Assembly: GCA_905201895.1 (NCBI GenBank)
Contig: CAJKPX010000026.1
Span: 1-29,117 of the forward strand
Origin: an uncultured Eubacteriales bacterium
Lineage (GTDB): Bacteria; Bacillota; Clostridia; Oscillospirales; CAG-272
Direction: 5' to 3'
DNA: 29,117 nucleotides
A model generated the notes under the pieces. That model saw only the letters and a program-made list of their open reading frames with translations. It did no database searches and had not been told where the DNA came from. Within the stretch, counting starts at the first letter, position 1; each line of letters begins with the position of its first letter. Positions 14,672-23,073 of this stretch are shown piece by piece. A program made the translations under genes and the position numbers.

Positions 14672-15652
14672 ATGAAGCTTTGCATCGACAAAAACGCCAT
14701 CCTGCGCCTCGAGCCCACCGAGGCACCGCAGCCCACCGACACCGAGGTCACTCTGCGCGTCAAGGCGTGCGGCATCTGCGGAAGCGATATTCCGCGCGTG
14801 TTTATGAATAAGTCCTATTTCTACCCGATCGTGCTCGGTCACGAATTCGCGGGCGTTGTGGAGAACAGCAAGAAGCCTGAACTGATCGGCAAGCGTGCCT
14901 GCGTGTTCCCGATCCTGCCTTGCGGCAAATGCGAGTTTTGTGCCAGGGAGCAATGGGCAAACTGCGTGCAGTATGATTATTACGGCTCGCGTCGCGACGG
15001 CGGTATGCAGGACCACCTGCTCGTCAAGGAGGAAAATCTCATTTTCCTGCCCGACTCGGTGAGCGATGCGGCAGGCTCCATGATCGAGCCTGCGGCGGTG
15101 TGTCTGCACGCCGTGAAAAAGCTCCACATTACCTCCGAAACGGTGGTGACGGTCTACGGTGCAGGCACAATCGGTCTGCTCTCGGCAATGTGGGCAAGAG
15201 CCTTTGGAGCGAAAAAGGTGTACGTCTCCGACGTTGACGCCGCACGCCTTGATTTTGCACGCACGCTCGGCTTTGAGGCGTCGGGCGAGGAAACCCCCGA
15301 TGCCGTGATCGAGGCAAGCGGTGCGCCTGCGGCACTCAACGCAGCGCTCGAGCGCATCCGCGCCTTTGGCGAGCTCGTGCTGGTTGGAAACGCAGAGCGA
15401 GACGTCACGCTCGGACAGGCAAATTACAGCAAGCTCCTGCGCAAGCAGCTCACGGTCTGCGGCAGCTGGAATGCCGACCGCGCAAGCCATGCCGACGATT
15501 GGAAGGACAGCATTGCCGCAATCGCCGAGGGCAAGATCGACCCCGAGCAGCTCATCACGCACCGCTTCCCGCTCTCCGAGGCAACGAAGGCGTTTGAGCT
15601 GATCGGCGAGCGCAAGACCTTCTACAACAAGATCACGCTCGTCACCGAATAA
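14672..15652 (+). CDS. Zinc-dependent medium-chain dehydrogenase, GatD-like (second)
   Basis: 326 aa, a paralogue of the enzyme at 11160-12209. Both have GICGSDIPRV near residue 35 and FYPIVLGHEF about 15 residues later. Zinc residues are C36, H57-E58 and the structural C84, C87, C90, C98. The nucleotide site is VVTVYGAGTIGLL. It is shorter than the first copy, mainly in the Rossmann half. The likely reaction is NAD-dependent oxidation of a sugar-alcohol phosphate. The ATG at 14672 is preferred (AGGAAAGAGAG upstream). The epimerase follows by 34 nt, so the product may be a ketose phosphate handled by that enzyme. Confidence 0.85.
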   Translation: MKLCIDKNAILRLEPTEAPQPTDTEVTLRVKACGICGSDIPRVFMNKSYFYPIVLGHEFAGVVENSKKPELIGKRACVFPILPCGKCEFCAREQWANCVQYDYYGSRRDGGMQDHLLVKEENLIFLPDSVSDAAGSMIEPAAVCLHAVKKLHITSETVVTVYGAGTIGLLSAMWARAFGAKKVYVSDVDAARLDFARTLGFEASGEETPDAVIEASGAPAALNAALERIRAFGELVLVGNAERDVTLGQANYSKLLRKQLTVCGSWNADRASHADDWKDSIAAIAEGKIDPEQLITHRFPLSEATKAFELIGERKTFYNKITLVTE

Positions 15653-15686
15653 GAAAGAGAATGAGAGAGAAAGGATAACGTCTGCC

Positions 15687-16349
15687 ATGCAAAACAAGAT
15701 TGCCCCCTCGATGATGTGCTGCGATTTCCTTAACATGGGCGCGCAGCTCAAGATTTTTGAAAAGACCAACATCGAGCTTTTGCACCTCGATATCATGGAC
15801 GGTCATTTCGTTCCCAATTATGCGCTCGGCACCGACCTGATCCGTCAGCTCAGTGCCGCAACCTCGATCCCGCTTGACCTGCACTTCATGGTCGAGCGCC
15901 CCGAGCAGCTCATCGACGCCTTCCCGATCCGAGAGGGCGATTGGGTGAGCATCCACGCCGAGAGCACCTACCATCTGCAGCGTGTTCTGGCAGGCATCCG
16001 CGCAAAGGGGGCACACCCCATCGTGGCGCTCAATCCCGCAACGCCGATCTGTATGATCGAGGACGTGCTCGACGATATCGACGGCGTTCTGATTATGTCG
16101 GTCAATCCCGGCTTTGCAGGGCAGAAGATGGTGCCGCACGCGCTTGAGAAGATCGCGGCAGTGCGCCGTATGCTTGACGGGAAGGGGCGCACGGACGTGG
16201 AGATCGAGGTGGACGGCAACGTTAGCCCCGAGAATGCCATCCGCATGAAGGAGGCGGGCGCAAATATCTTTGTGCTCGGCACCTCGAGCATTTTCATCGG
16301 AGATATGGAGCAGAATATCCACACCTTCCGTCAGCGCGTGTTCGGGTGA
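15687..16349 (+). CDS. Ribulose-phosphate 3-epimerase family protein
   Basis: 220 aa, the usual length. Metal and catalytic residues are readable: HLDIMDGHFVPN (H33, D35), DLHFMVE (H66), VNPGFAGQ (about 139-146) and the second catalytic Asp in EVDGN (D176). The family includes Rpe and the D-allulose-6-phosphate epimerase AlsE, which interconvert ketose phosphates at C3. Operon position after a sugar-alcohol dehydrogenase and under a DeoR regulator favours a peripheral sugar route over housekeeping Rpe, but the substrate is inferred. A terminator follows. Confidence 0.85.
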   Translation: MQNKIAPSMMCCDFLNMGAQLKIFEKTNIELLHLDIMDGHFVPNYALGTDLIRQLSAATSIPLDLHFMVERPEQLIDAFPIREGDWVSIHAESTYHLQRVLAGIRAKGAHPIVALNPATPICMIEDVLDDIDGVLIMSVNPGFAGQKMVPHALEKIAAVRRMLDGKGRTDVEIEVDGNVSPENAIRMKEAGANIFVLGTSSIFIGDMEQNIHTFRQRVFG

Positions 16350-16439
16350 GCGGTTCCCATTTGAAGCGGACAGTTGATGCCTGCCCCTACGGGGCGTGGA
16401 GCGGGGGCTTGCTGCCAAAAACAAATCATATAGAAGCAT

Positions 16440-16475
16440 AGGGCGGCGGGAGTGATCTCCCGCCCTACTTTTTTT
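16440..16475 (+). terminator. Terminator after the epimerase gene
   Basis: AGGGCGGCGGGAG pairs with CTCCCGCCCT across TGAT, followed by a seven-base T-run (16469-16475). A similar GGGAGTxA...CCCGCCCTAC hairpin is seen on the minus strand at about 26315-26345. Confidence 0.75.
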
Positions 16476-16477
16476 CC

Positions 16478-16512
16478 CTTCCTTTGCAAAAACATGCTTT
16501 CCTATTTACTTT
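16478..16512 (+). repeat. Promoter-bearing intergenic repeat, copy 1
   Basis: Begins CTTCCTTTGCAAAAACATG and ends CCTATTTACTTT. It matches the minus strand of 26255-26290 at about 32 of 35 aligned positions with one gap. The TTTACT inside it is the -35 of the next gene. A shorter match is at 28915-28949. Confidence 0.7.
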
Positions 16513-16533
16513 CGATAAAAATTGTGATATAAT
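16505..16533 (+). promoter_or_regulatory. Promoter for the 16577 gene
   Basis: TTTACT (16505-16510), 17 nt ending TTGTGA, TATAAT (16528-16533), an extended -10 type. Confidence 0.65.
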
Positions 16534-16576
16534 GCAACTGATAGATCAAGTTGAATTTGACAAGGAGGTGATTGGC

Positions 16577-17047
16577 GTGACCGAGGGCTGTGTTTGGAAA
16601 AAAGCTCAGACAGTAGAACTGAACGTTCCTGAAAGCATCTCGCCTGAATTTCATATCGGCTTCGACAAAAGAATTCCGATAGAGGTTGAACAGGAGCTTC
16701 GCGCCTTTGTAACTTGGGTAGAGAACAACTATCGTATTCCGATTCCCTTGTGGGTTGATTTTGAATATCATCATTATCTGATCAGTCGGAGAGGGAAACG
16801 CGTTGGATATTTGTTTTATTGGTCTGATTTTTCCTCTTACCCGACATTCACCAATGTAGATGATATTCCGCAGATACGCCTCCCGGTGCGAACAGAGCAC
16901 AGTACGGTTGAGGAAATTCTTACCTCCTTCATTGAAGCAATAACAGATTATTACGCATGGCTCTGCAATGAAATATCCGAAGAATATACGCCTGATGAAA
17001 ATGACGTAGAAGAAATCTTGCAGGCTTATCTTTCCTCTCGCAAATAG
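16577..17047 (+). CDS. Hypothetical protein, 156 aa
   Basis: No family recognised. The protein is rich in aromatic and acidic residues (WVENNYRIPIPLWVDFEYHHYLI; a C-terminus with EEYTPDENDVEEILQ). It has no signal peptide or membrane segment, so it is likely cytoplasmic. The start is the GTG at 16577, 6 nt after AAGGAGGTG; the open frame extends upstream but overlaps the promoter. A membrane protein gene starts 57 nt downstream on the same strand. Base composition is lower in GC than the sugar genes, which fits an accessory gene. Confidence 0.65.
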   Translation: MTEGCVWKKAQTVELNVPESISPEFHIGFDKRIPIEVEQELRAFVTWVENNYRIPIPLWVDFEYHHYLISRRGKRVGYLFYWSDFSSYPTFTNVDDIPQIRLPVRTEHSTVEEILTSFIEAITDYYAWLCNEISEEYTPDENDVEEILQAYLSSRK

Positions 17048-17104
17048 AAATTCGTTGGATAAATGCCAATTTTTAAAACCGACGATTGCAAGGGAGACGA
17101 AATT

Positions 17105-17608
17105 ATGCTCGGAAATATGAAGAAAAAGTATCTATCAAGAATGGTATTTTTATGGTCATTTTGTGCCGTCCTATTCAGCGTACCACTGCTGATCTGTTCA
17201 ATCAAATACGGGAAATGGCTTGTCGGAGTTTTGGGGACGTTGAGTGTTTTTGCCGTTGCAGCGATTCTCGTATTGATAAGCAAACTCCGGTTGACGAATT
17301 TGGAAAACTCGGTACATAGCCAAGAGAAACGCTATGCCGTAACGTTTTCCGATGAAGAAATCGAGCGATTATCAAACAATGGAACTGTGTATCTTTCAAA
17401 GAATTGGCTTATCAATCTTCCAAATTGGGCGCTTTTCAAGGAACATATCACGAAAATTACATATGAAAAGTTTGACAATCTAAAAACAGACGAAAAATAT
17501 TGTTGCTTCATTCATACAGTAGACAACGTAAACTATACGGTTTGGGTTGCGAATTCAGAATCAGCTAAAAAATTAGATGCGTGGCTCTGGATGACTCCGG
17601 AGGGGTAG
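17105..17608 (+). CDS. Two-TM membrane protein of unknown function
   Basis: 167 aa. Two hydrophobic helices (about residues 13-33 and 38-60) are followed by a soluble domain with YAVTFSDEEIERLSNNGTVYLSKNWLI and IHTVDNVNYTVWVANSESAKKLDAWL. The soluble part resembles PH-like or YcxB-type C-terminal domains in shape (small beta strands plus a final helix), but I could not assign it. AAGGGAGA precedes the ATG by about 7 nt. It probably shares the promoter at 16505 with the preceding gene. Confidence 0.65.
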   Translation: MLGNMKKKYLSRMVFLWSFCAVLFSVPLLICSIKYGKWLVGVLGTLSVFAVAAILVLISKLRLTNLENSVHSQEKRYAVTFSDEEIERLSNNGTVYLSKNWLINLPNWALFKEHITKITYEKFDNLKTDEKYCCFIHTVDNVNYTVWVANSESAKKLDAWLWMTPEG

Positions 17609-17690
17609 TCGGGATGAAGTAAAGTGCTCAAATGAGAAAAAGCATTCTCAATTTACTCATACGTACCTTTTCCTCGAGTCGTCCTGGGTC

Positions 17691-17782
17691 TAAAGCGCTT
17701 GCGCTTTTGCGTGCTGAAGGATCTTGATTTATTTTACTGAAGTTAGAAGATTCTTCGCGACTTCGTACGCTCAGAATGACCC
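17691..17782 (-). repeat. Dispersed repeat of about 91 bp, copy 1
   Basis: Read on the minus strand it starts GGGTCATTCTGAGCG and continues with CGAAGTCGCGAAGAATCTT, a variable middle, then GATCCTTC and GCACGCAAAAGCGCAAGCG. The second copy is on the plus strand at 26423-26513. GAAGAATCTT and AAGATCCTTC can pair, making a hairpin. CATTCTGAGCG-type repeats are widespread in bacteria and lack coding content. Confidence 0.8.
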
Positions 17783-17897
17783 ACGGAGAGGATGAAAATG
17801 AGATATTGTGGCAGAATGAAAAAGACGCGTCCCAATAACACGTTCTCGCACAAATAAATGCCTTCCCATTTTCTTCTTGAAGTTTTTTGGGGAGGGG

Positions 17898-17937
17898 TGT
17901 GGGGAGGGTGTTTTTTTCAAAAAACACCCTCCCCACA
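17898..17937. repeat. G-rich hairpin repeat, copy 3
   Basis: TGTGGGGAGGGTGTTTTT pairs with the matching arm ending ACCCTCCCCACA. The leader AAGTTTTTTGGGGAGGGG aligns with the other copies, but the core arm sequence differs. Confidence 0.75.
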
Positions 17938-17977
17938 AAAACATTTTTCTTTTAAAAGTTCTTTGGGGTGAAGGGGT

Positions 17978-18011
17978 GCAGGGGGAACTTTTTTCAAAAA
18001 GTTCCCCCTGC
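17978..18011. repeat. G-rich hairpin repeat, copy 4
   Basis: GCAGGGGGAACTTTTT pairs with AAAAAGTTCCCCCTGC. It lies 17 nt past the fucI stop (minus strand) and may end that operon. It shares its core with copy 1 at 20-53, where the spacing to the upstream stop is similar. With copies 1 and 3 of the other repeats, it fills the 420-nt gap 17609-18027. Confidence 0.8.
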
Positions 18012-18027
18012 AATTCTTCATCTCATC

Positions 18028-19830
18028 TCATTTCTTAAACAACGGGCCGTAGGCGGCGCAGGCGCGGTAGTCTTGACCCTCGGGGTCGCTGCCAAAGGCA
18101 TTCCATGCGGCGGGACGGAAGACGTCCTTTGCGGGCACGTTGTGCATGCAAACGGGAATGCGGAGCATCGAGGCGAGGGTGATCAGGTCGGCACCGATGT
18201 GACCGTAGCTGATCGCACCGTGGTTGGCGCCCCAGTGATTCATCACCTCGTAGGCATTTTCAAACGGCGAGCCCGAGATGCCGTTGCAGCGAGGCGCAAA
18301 CCAGGTGCAGGGCCATGTGTAGTCGGTGCGCTTCCAAAGCGCGTCGGTCACATCTTCCGGCAGGTCGACCGTCCAGCCCTCGGCAATCTGGAGCACGGGA
18401 CCGAGCCCCTTGACCAGGTTGAGGCGGATCATCGTGCAGGGAACCTCCGCCTTGGTTACAAAGCGCGAGGAGAAGCCGCCGCCGCGGAAATAGCCGTTGT
18501 CGGCAGGGCACCACTCCACGTTTTCCATGATCGCCTTCTGGTCGGTGTCGGTCACATTGTACCATTCCTTGATGGTGGGAGTGCCGCCCTCGTCGAGCGC
18601 ACGGCAGTTGGCGTCCACGCATGCCGCGCCCGAGTTGATCAGATGGATAAATCCGCCCGCATCCTTCGCGTGTCCCTCAATTTCATAGCCTGTTACGCGC
18701 TTGACCGATGCCTCGGACCAATAGGTGCGCACGTCGGCGAAAATCTGCGGACGGTTGGTGAGCAGCTTCATGAGCAGCATGCCAAGCCCGTTGAGCGTGT
18801 CGTTTTCGGTGGCGAGCACGTAGGGCTCGCGCGTGCCGTTCCAGTCAAAGGAGGAGTTGAGGATCGCTTCGGCAAAATCGGCGTTGGGGTAGAAGTCGGT
18901 CCATTGACGCTGACCCTGAAATCCTGCGGCGATTGCGTTGTGTCCCGCTGCCTCTTCCTCGCAGCCTGCGGGGAGCTTGGCGTTTCCGTTCATCAGGTCC
19001 TCAATGATCACGGCAAGCAGAACGCAGAATTCAAAGTCGCGCTCCTTCTGCTCATCGCTCTTGCGGATGAAATCGGGGTTCTTGTCAAAGCCGATGCGGC
19101 AGTTTTCCTTTGCCCATGCAAGCGCACGCGCATATTCGTCGGGATCGTAGATTTTCTCGGTCATGCGGCGGATGATCTCCACCTCGTCAACCGATTCCAC
19201 GCGCATGCCGAGGTAGTCCTCGATGAAGTCGACGTCGATCTGCGAGCCCGCAATGCCCATGCAAAGCGAGCCGATCTGCAGATAGGACCGACCGCGCATC
19301 GAAGCGGCTGCGATCGCGGCTCTGCCGAAGCGGAGCAGCTTTTCGGTCACGTCGACGGGAATTTCGGTGTCGTCGAGGTCTTGCACGTCGCGACCGTAGA
19401 TGCCGAAGGCGGGCAGGCCCTTTTGCGCGTGTGCGGCAAGCACGGCGGCAAGATAGACCGCACCGGGGCGCTCGGTGCCGTTAAAGCCCCAAATGCCCTT
19501 GATCGTGTGCGGGTCCATGTCCATCGTTTCGGAGCCATAGCACCAGCAGGGCGTGACCGAGAGCGTGATCGAAACGCCCTCACGCTTGAATTTTTCGGCA
19601 CCCGCCGCCGCTTCGGCAACGCGACCGATGGTGGTGTCGGCGATCACAACCTTCACGGGGGTACCGTCGGCGTAGCGCAGATTGTCCTCAAAAAGCTTGG
19701 CGGCACGGTGAGCCATGCCCATCGTTTGCTCCTCCAGCGACTCACGCACCCCAAGTCGACCACGTCTGCCGTCGATCGTGGGACGGATGCCGATCACGGG
19801 ATGGGAGCCGATCAACTGATTTTTTCTCAT
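18028..19830 (-). CDS. fucI: L-fucose isomerase
   Basis: 600 aa, the usual size of FucI. It would isomerise L-fucose to L-fuculose (and D-arabinose to D-ribulose) in the cytoplasm, using Mn. The residues matching the known metal and acid/base ligands are visible with family spacing: Glu342 (TEND), Asp366 (FADVRTYWSEA) and His532 (MNHWGANHG). The N-terminus IGSHPVIGIRPTIDGRRGR is typical. AAGGAG lies 7 nt before the ATG. It is last in a minus-strand run: fucosidase, AraC, SGNH tail, fucI. The kinase and aldolase that normally follow are not in the window. Confidence 0.95.
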   Translation of the reverse strand: MRKNQLIGSHPVIGIRPTIDGRRGRLGVRESLEEQTMGMAHRAAKLFEDNLRYADGTPVKVVIADTTIGRVAEAAAGAEKFKREGVSITLSVTPCWCYGSETMDMDPHTIKGIWGFNGTERPGAVYLAAVLAAHAQKGLPAFGIYGRDVQDLDDTEIPVDVTEKLLRFGRAAIAAASMRGRSYLQIGSLCMGIAGSQIDVDFIEDYLGMRVESVDEVEIIRRMTEKIYDPDEYARALAWAKENCRIGFDKNPDFIRKSDEQKERDFEFCVLLAVIIEDLMNGNAKLPAGCEEEAAGHNAIAAGFQGQRQWTDFYPNADFAEAILNSSFDWNGTREPYVLATENDTLNGLGMLLMKLLTNRPQIFADVRTYWSEASVKRVTGYEIEGHAKDAGGFIHLINSGAACVDANCRALDEGGTPTIKEWYNVTDTDQKAIMENVEWCPADNGYFRGGGFSSRFVTKAEVPCTMIRLNLVKGLGPVLQIAEGWTVDLPEDVTDALWKRTDYTWPCTWFAPRCNGISGSPFENAYEVMNHWGANHGAISYGHIGADLITLASMLRIPVCMHNVPAKDVFRPAAWNAFGSDPEGQDYRACAAYGPLFKK

Positions 19831-19848
19831 GGGAATTCTCCTTTTCGT

Positions 19849-20082
19849 TTATTGAACCGAGGCGGCGAGCGCCTCTTTTATTTTTTTTGCAACCGCCGCA
19901 CCCAGCAATGCCTTGCCGTCGGCGTTGTAGTGATAGCCGTCGGTCTTGTATTCGGGGTGACCGACCGGAAGGGAATAGGTGTCGAGAACCTCCATGCCAA
20001 ATTCGTCGGCAATGCGGAGCACCTCACGGTTGGCATCCTCGCGCCGGCAGCGCGTCCATTCAATGCGTTCGTTTCTTGACAT
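19849..20082 (-). pseudogene. Truncated SGNH hydrolase (C-terminal part only)
   Basis: 77 aa. It matches only the end of an SGNH/GDSL hydrolase: VLRIADEFGMEVLDTYSLPV, then DGYHYNADGKALLG, which carries the Asp-x-x-His pair. The GDS nucleophile block and Asn block are absent, and the space upstream is filled by the AraC gene, which ends 12 nt before. An AAAGG with a 9-nt spacer precedes the ATG, so a small protein could still be made, but it cannot be an active esterase alone. It sits 18 nt before fucI, in the same operon. A deletion that fused its front end away is the simplest reading. Confidence 0.6.
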
Positions 20083-20094
20083 CGGGAGCGCCTT

Positions 20095-20910
20095 TCATTC
20101 GTTTGGCGGCAGAGTGCTATTCTTTTTGCTTCGTTCCGATCGACGCCGAGCGGTGGGTGCAAGCCCCGTGACACGCTTGAAGGCGATGCGAAAGGCGGAT
20201 TCGCTCTGAAAGCCGCAGCGCTCGGCAACCTCCCCAACGCGCATGCCGCTCTGGAGCAGATCGGTGGCACGCTCCACGCGATACTGCGTGAGATACTGAT
20301 GCGGTGAGATTGAAAGATTGCGCGAGAACAGCCGCACCAGATCGCGCTCGTTGATGCGGAGTGCCTCGGCAATTTCGGCATTGCGGATCGGCTCGTGGTA
20401 ATGCTCCTCAATATAACCGATCGCCGCCTCGAGCTTTTTGTTTTGCGCGGTGGAGAGAAGTCCTTTTTTCTGCAAATGCATCAGAATTACGTAGAGCAGC
20501 TGCTCGCCCTCGGCAAAAATGGGATCACTCTTGTCGGGCACCGCATCGTCAAGGGCACCGGGATCGGGGCGCAGGAGCAGCTCTGCGGCACGTAGAAGCG
20601 TGCATAGATAGGGATCGTCTGCAAGCCGCACCTCCTGCATCTCGCGCGTGAGGAGTGGCGGAACAGCCTGAAAATCGAAATAAAGATGGTAGTAGCGACC
20701 GCTGGGCGGCATGGAAAGGTCCTGCGAAAAGCCGTTTGTGAGCAGGTAGACCGAGCCCTCGCGGAGCGGCTTGACGCCTCCGAGGTCGCGGTAGCACGCC
20801 TCGCCGCTGATTGGCAGATGGATGCGGTTGACGCGGTAGCTTGATTCCTTCCAACGCCGTGCGGGGACATCGGAGACCCCGAATTGCAGAAGCTTTGGCT
20901 TGATCCTCAT
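20095..20910 (-). CDS. AraC-family transcriptional regulator
   Basis: 271 aa. The N-terminal cupin-like sensor (about 1-150) carries GSVYLLTNGFSQDLSMPPSGRYYHLYFDF. The C-terminal double HTH (about 165-260) includes IRNAEIAEALRINERDLVRLF and VGEVAERCGFQSESAFRIAFKRVTG, the classic AraC signature. Its ATG overlaps the stop of the fucosidase gene (ATGA), so it is translated with it, and fucI lies downstream. It is probably an activator of this operon responding to fucose or a fucose derivative, giving positive feedback; that role is inferred from position. Confidence 0.88.
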   Translation of the reverse strand: MRIKPKLLQFGVSDVPARRWKESSYRVNRIHLPISGEACYRDLGGVKPLREGSVYLLTNGFSQDLSMPPSGRYYHLYFDFQAVPPLLTREMQEVRLADDPYLCTLLRAAELLLRPDPGALDDAVPDKSDPIFAEGEQLLYVILMHLQKKGLLSTAQNKKLEAAIGYIEEHYHEPIRNAEIAEALRINERDLVRLFSRNLSISPHQYLTQYRVERATDLLQSGMRVGEVAERCGFQSESAFRIAFKRVTGLAPTARRRSERSKKNSTLPPNE

Positions 20911-22907
20911 GCGTTTTCGTCCTCAAACTCAATTACCGTCATCGCATGGATCAGAACCGACGGGACCTCAAAGCGGAGCACGCCGTTTTCCACGCAAAAA
21001 TCGAGCGGTTCTCCCGTGGGGGCGACGTAGACGCGACGGGGGCGCTTTCCATCAAGCCGGAGCGCAACGGGAATGCGGTAGAGCGGCACGCAATCCTCGA
21101 TTACCTCAATCTTGCGCTCGCCCTTAACCGTGCGCGGTGCGTAGAGCAGGTGCAGAATATAGCGATTCAGGGCGGTCTGCTCCATCAGAGTCGCCACCCC
21201 CTGCGTGGGGAGCGAGGTGCGGAGCGTTTTGCACTCTCCGAGACAACGGTCGATCACAGAGAGGAGCGCCTGCTTGACAAATTGCGAGCCGAACATTGCA
21301 TAGTCGCGGAAAAGCTGGGAGGCAAAATAGGCGCCGTCGCGTCCGATTGAGATCGCAGTGCCGCGAACGTCCGCGCATGCGGGAGCGTGTCTGTGTGAGC
21401 AGAAATGCGCGGCAGTACGCTCAAAATAGGGATATTTGAGCGCGGCGAGCTGCTCGCCGTCGGTTGCTTGCACCTGTTCGGTGGGGGCGTAGATCACGTA
21501 GTCGGCAACGCCCGCGCTACCCATCGGTGCCGTGGGGGTAAAGAAGCAGGGGGAGATTTCGACGGGAGCCTCGTGACGAACGCCGAAATCAAATGCAAAG
21601 CCCGTTTGGTCGGCGCGGAGTCCCGAGCGTCCGCAGGCGAGCAGCTTGCCGCCGCCTGCAAGATAACTGCGGAGCTTGCTCTCAAGCGCGGCATCCACCT
21701 CAATGCGGTCGGGGAGGATAATCAGCTTGTAGGGAGTGAGGTCGCTCTCCCCGTCGAGAATATCAAAGAGATAGTGTCCCTCCGAGAGAATGCGAAGCGC
21801 ACCCACGTCGGTGTATTTCGCGTCGGTATCGGTGGCGCATGCCTCGGGATGCTTTGCAAGATAGCCGTCATAGGAGAACAGACCGATATCCGAAACAGAC
21901 CGCACGCCGTCGAGCCAGGGCTCACGCTCCTCGATGCGTGCGTAAGCCTCGCCGATAATGCGATAGGTCTCATCGTCCATTCTTCCGCGCGGATGGAGCT
22001 GATCGCCGATCGAGCATTTGCCGCCGTGGGCAACCGAGAGAGCGGTTTCCCAGATCAGCGCGTTGGGGTGCTTGTAGCCGCCGAATTCGCCCCATGAAAA
22101 GTGAAATTTACCTGTCATGCCGAGGTATTCGCCGCCCATCGCTTGAACGTAGCGTGCGATCATCGGGAGATTGTCGTAGCCCCAAGTCGAGGTCGGGAGC
22201 GACTCGATCTCGTTATGCGAGCTCATTGCCGCCAGATCGCGTCTGCCGCGCGGCGTTGCGCCCGCGTTGTGGAAGATCGGGAGCCCGGGCTTGACTGCAT
22301 CAACCGTTTCACGGATGGCGCGAGTGTAATTGGCATAGGTCTCCTCACCGAATTTTTTTGCATTATCGCCCTCGTAAGGGTTGATCCCACGCGCCCGCAT
22401 GTCGCGCACGCAGCTTTGACAATAGCAAACGCGCGGCGCGGTGATATCCATAAAAATACCGTCGGCGTCATAATTCTCGCAAACCTCGCGCACCTGATCG
22501 CACAGAGCCTTCAGGTAGGGCGTGTTGAAGCAGAGCAGATGGTAGCCGGGGACCTCAAAATTGGGGCGCGGGAAGGTGGATTCGTCGCGGTTGCGGAAAA
22601 GATGCCCGGGGTTCTCTCGCGCATATTTCTCGTCAAAGCCTGCCGAGATATAAACGGGGGTCTTGACGCCGATCTCGTGTGCCGCCTCGATCTGTGCGGC
22701 AAGGAGGTCGCATTTGAGGTCGGGGTGGGGGAGATTGGCACGGGTGGGGTGATAGCTCCAGCCGTGGTGGCATTTGGAAAAGACCGTGATCGAATCCACG
22801 TGTCCCTTTTTTAATGCCTGTTGGAACTGTGCCTTGTCAAAATCAGCCCCGATCTCGGGGATGTGCTCGCTGGTGTGAAAATCGAGATGTACCTGACGGA
22901 ATTTCAT
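20907..22907 (-). CDS. Alpha-L-fucosidase-like glycoside hydrolase (GH151 type)
   Basis: 666 aa. The N-terminus (RQVHLDFHTSEHIPEIGADFD, then ITVFSKCHHGWSYHPT) matches the hypothetical glycosyl hydrolase 6 domain (about 1-220), with DGIFMDITAP and a CYCQSC cysteine cluster near 155-175. A beta-galactosidase trimerisation-like domain follows (about 375-560) and then a small C-terminal beta domain. This architecture is that of GH151, whose characterised members are alpha-L-fucosidases. There is no signal peptide, so it would act on imported fucosyl oligosaccharides. The fucI gene in the same operon supports the substrate. The catalytic nucleophile was not assigned. AAAGGAG precedes the ATG by 7 nt. 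Confidence 0.82.
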   Translation of the reverse strand: MKFRQVHLDFHTSEHIPEIGADFDKAQFQQALKKGHVDSITVFSKCHHGWSYHPTRANLPHPDLKCDLLAAQIEAAHEIGVKTPVYISAGFDEKYARENPGHLFRNRDESTFPRPNFEVPGYHLLCFNTPYLKALCDQVREVCENYDADGIFMDITAPRVCYCQSCVRDMRARGINPYEGDNAKKFGEETYANYTRAIRETVDAVKPGLPIFHNAGATPRGRRDLAAMSSHNEIESLPTSTWGYDNLPMIARYVQAMGGEYLGMTGKFHFSWGEFGGYKHPNALIWETALSVAHGGKCSIGDQLHPRGRMDDETYRIIGEAYARIEEREPWLDGVRSVSDIGLFSYDGYLAKHPEACATDTDAKYTDVGALRILSEGHYLFDILDGESDLTPYKLIILPDRIEVDAALESKLRSYLAGGGKLLACGRSGLRADQTGFAFDFGVRHEAPVEISPCFFTPTAPMGSAGVADYVIYAPTEQVQATDGEQLAALKYPYFERTAAHFCSHRHAPACADVRGTAISIGRDGAYFASQLFRDYAMFGSQFVKQALLSVIDRCLGECKTLRTSLPTQGVATLMEQTALNRYILHLLYAPRTVKGERKIEVIEDCVPLYRIPVALRLDGKRPRRVYVAPTGEPLDFCVENGVLRFEVPSVLIHAMTVIEFEDENA

Positions 22908-23073
22908 AGTCTGCTCCTTTCGCTTTGAGGTAATTCTGTTTCTGTGTCTATTATATCATAAATAAAAAGACAATTCTATACAAAAACAAGACAAAAAACG
23001 TAAAAAAACAGACGAATTGACGCATGGCGGGATAGCGTTGAAAAGCATGTTGCCGAGAAAGGGGCGAAAGACG

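Noticed and set aside
17968..20079. A 703-codon open frame on the plus strand
   Set aside because: It runs antisense to fucI, whose residues and length fit its family fully. The long frame is a by-product of GC-rich codon usage, and its product shows no recognisable domain.
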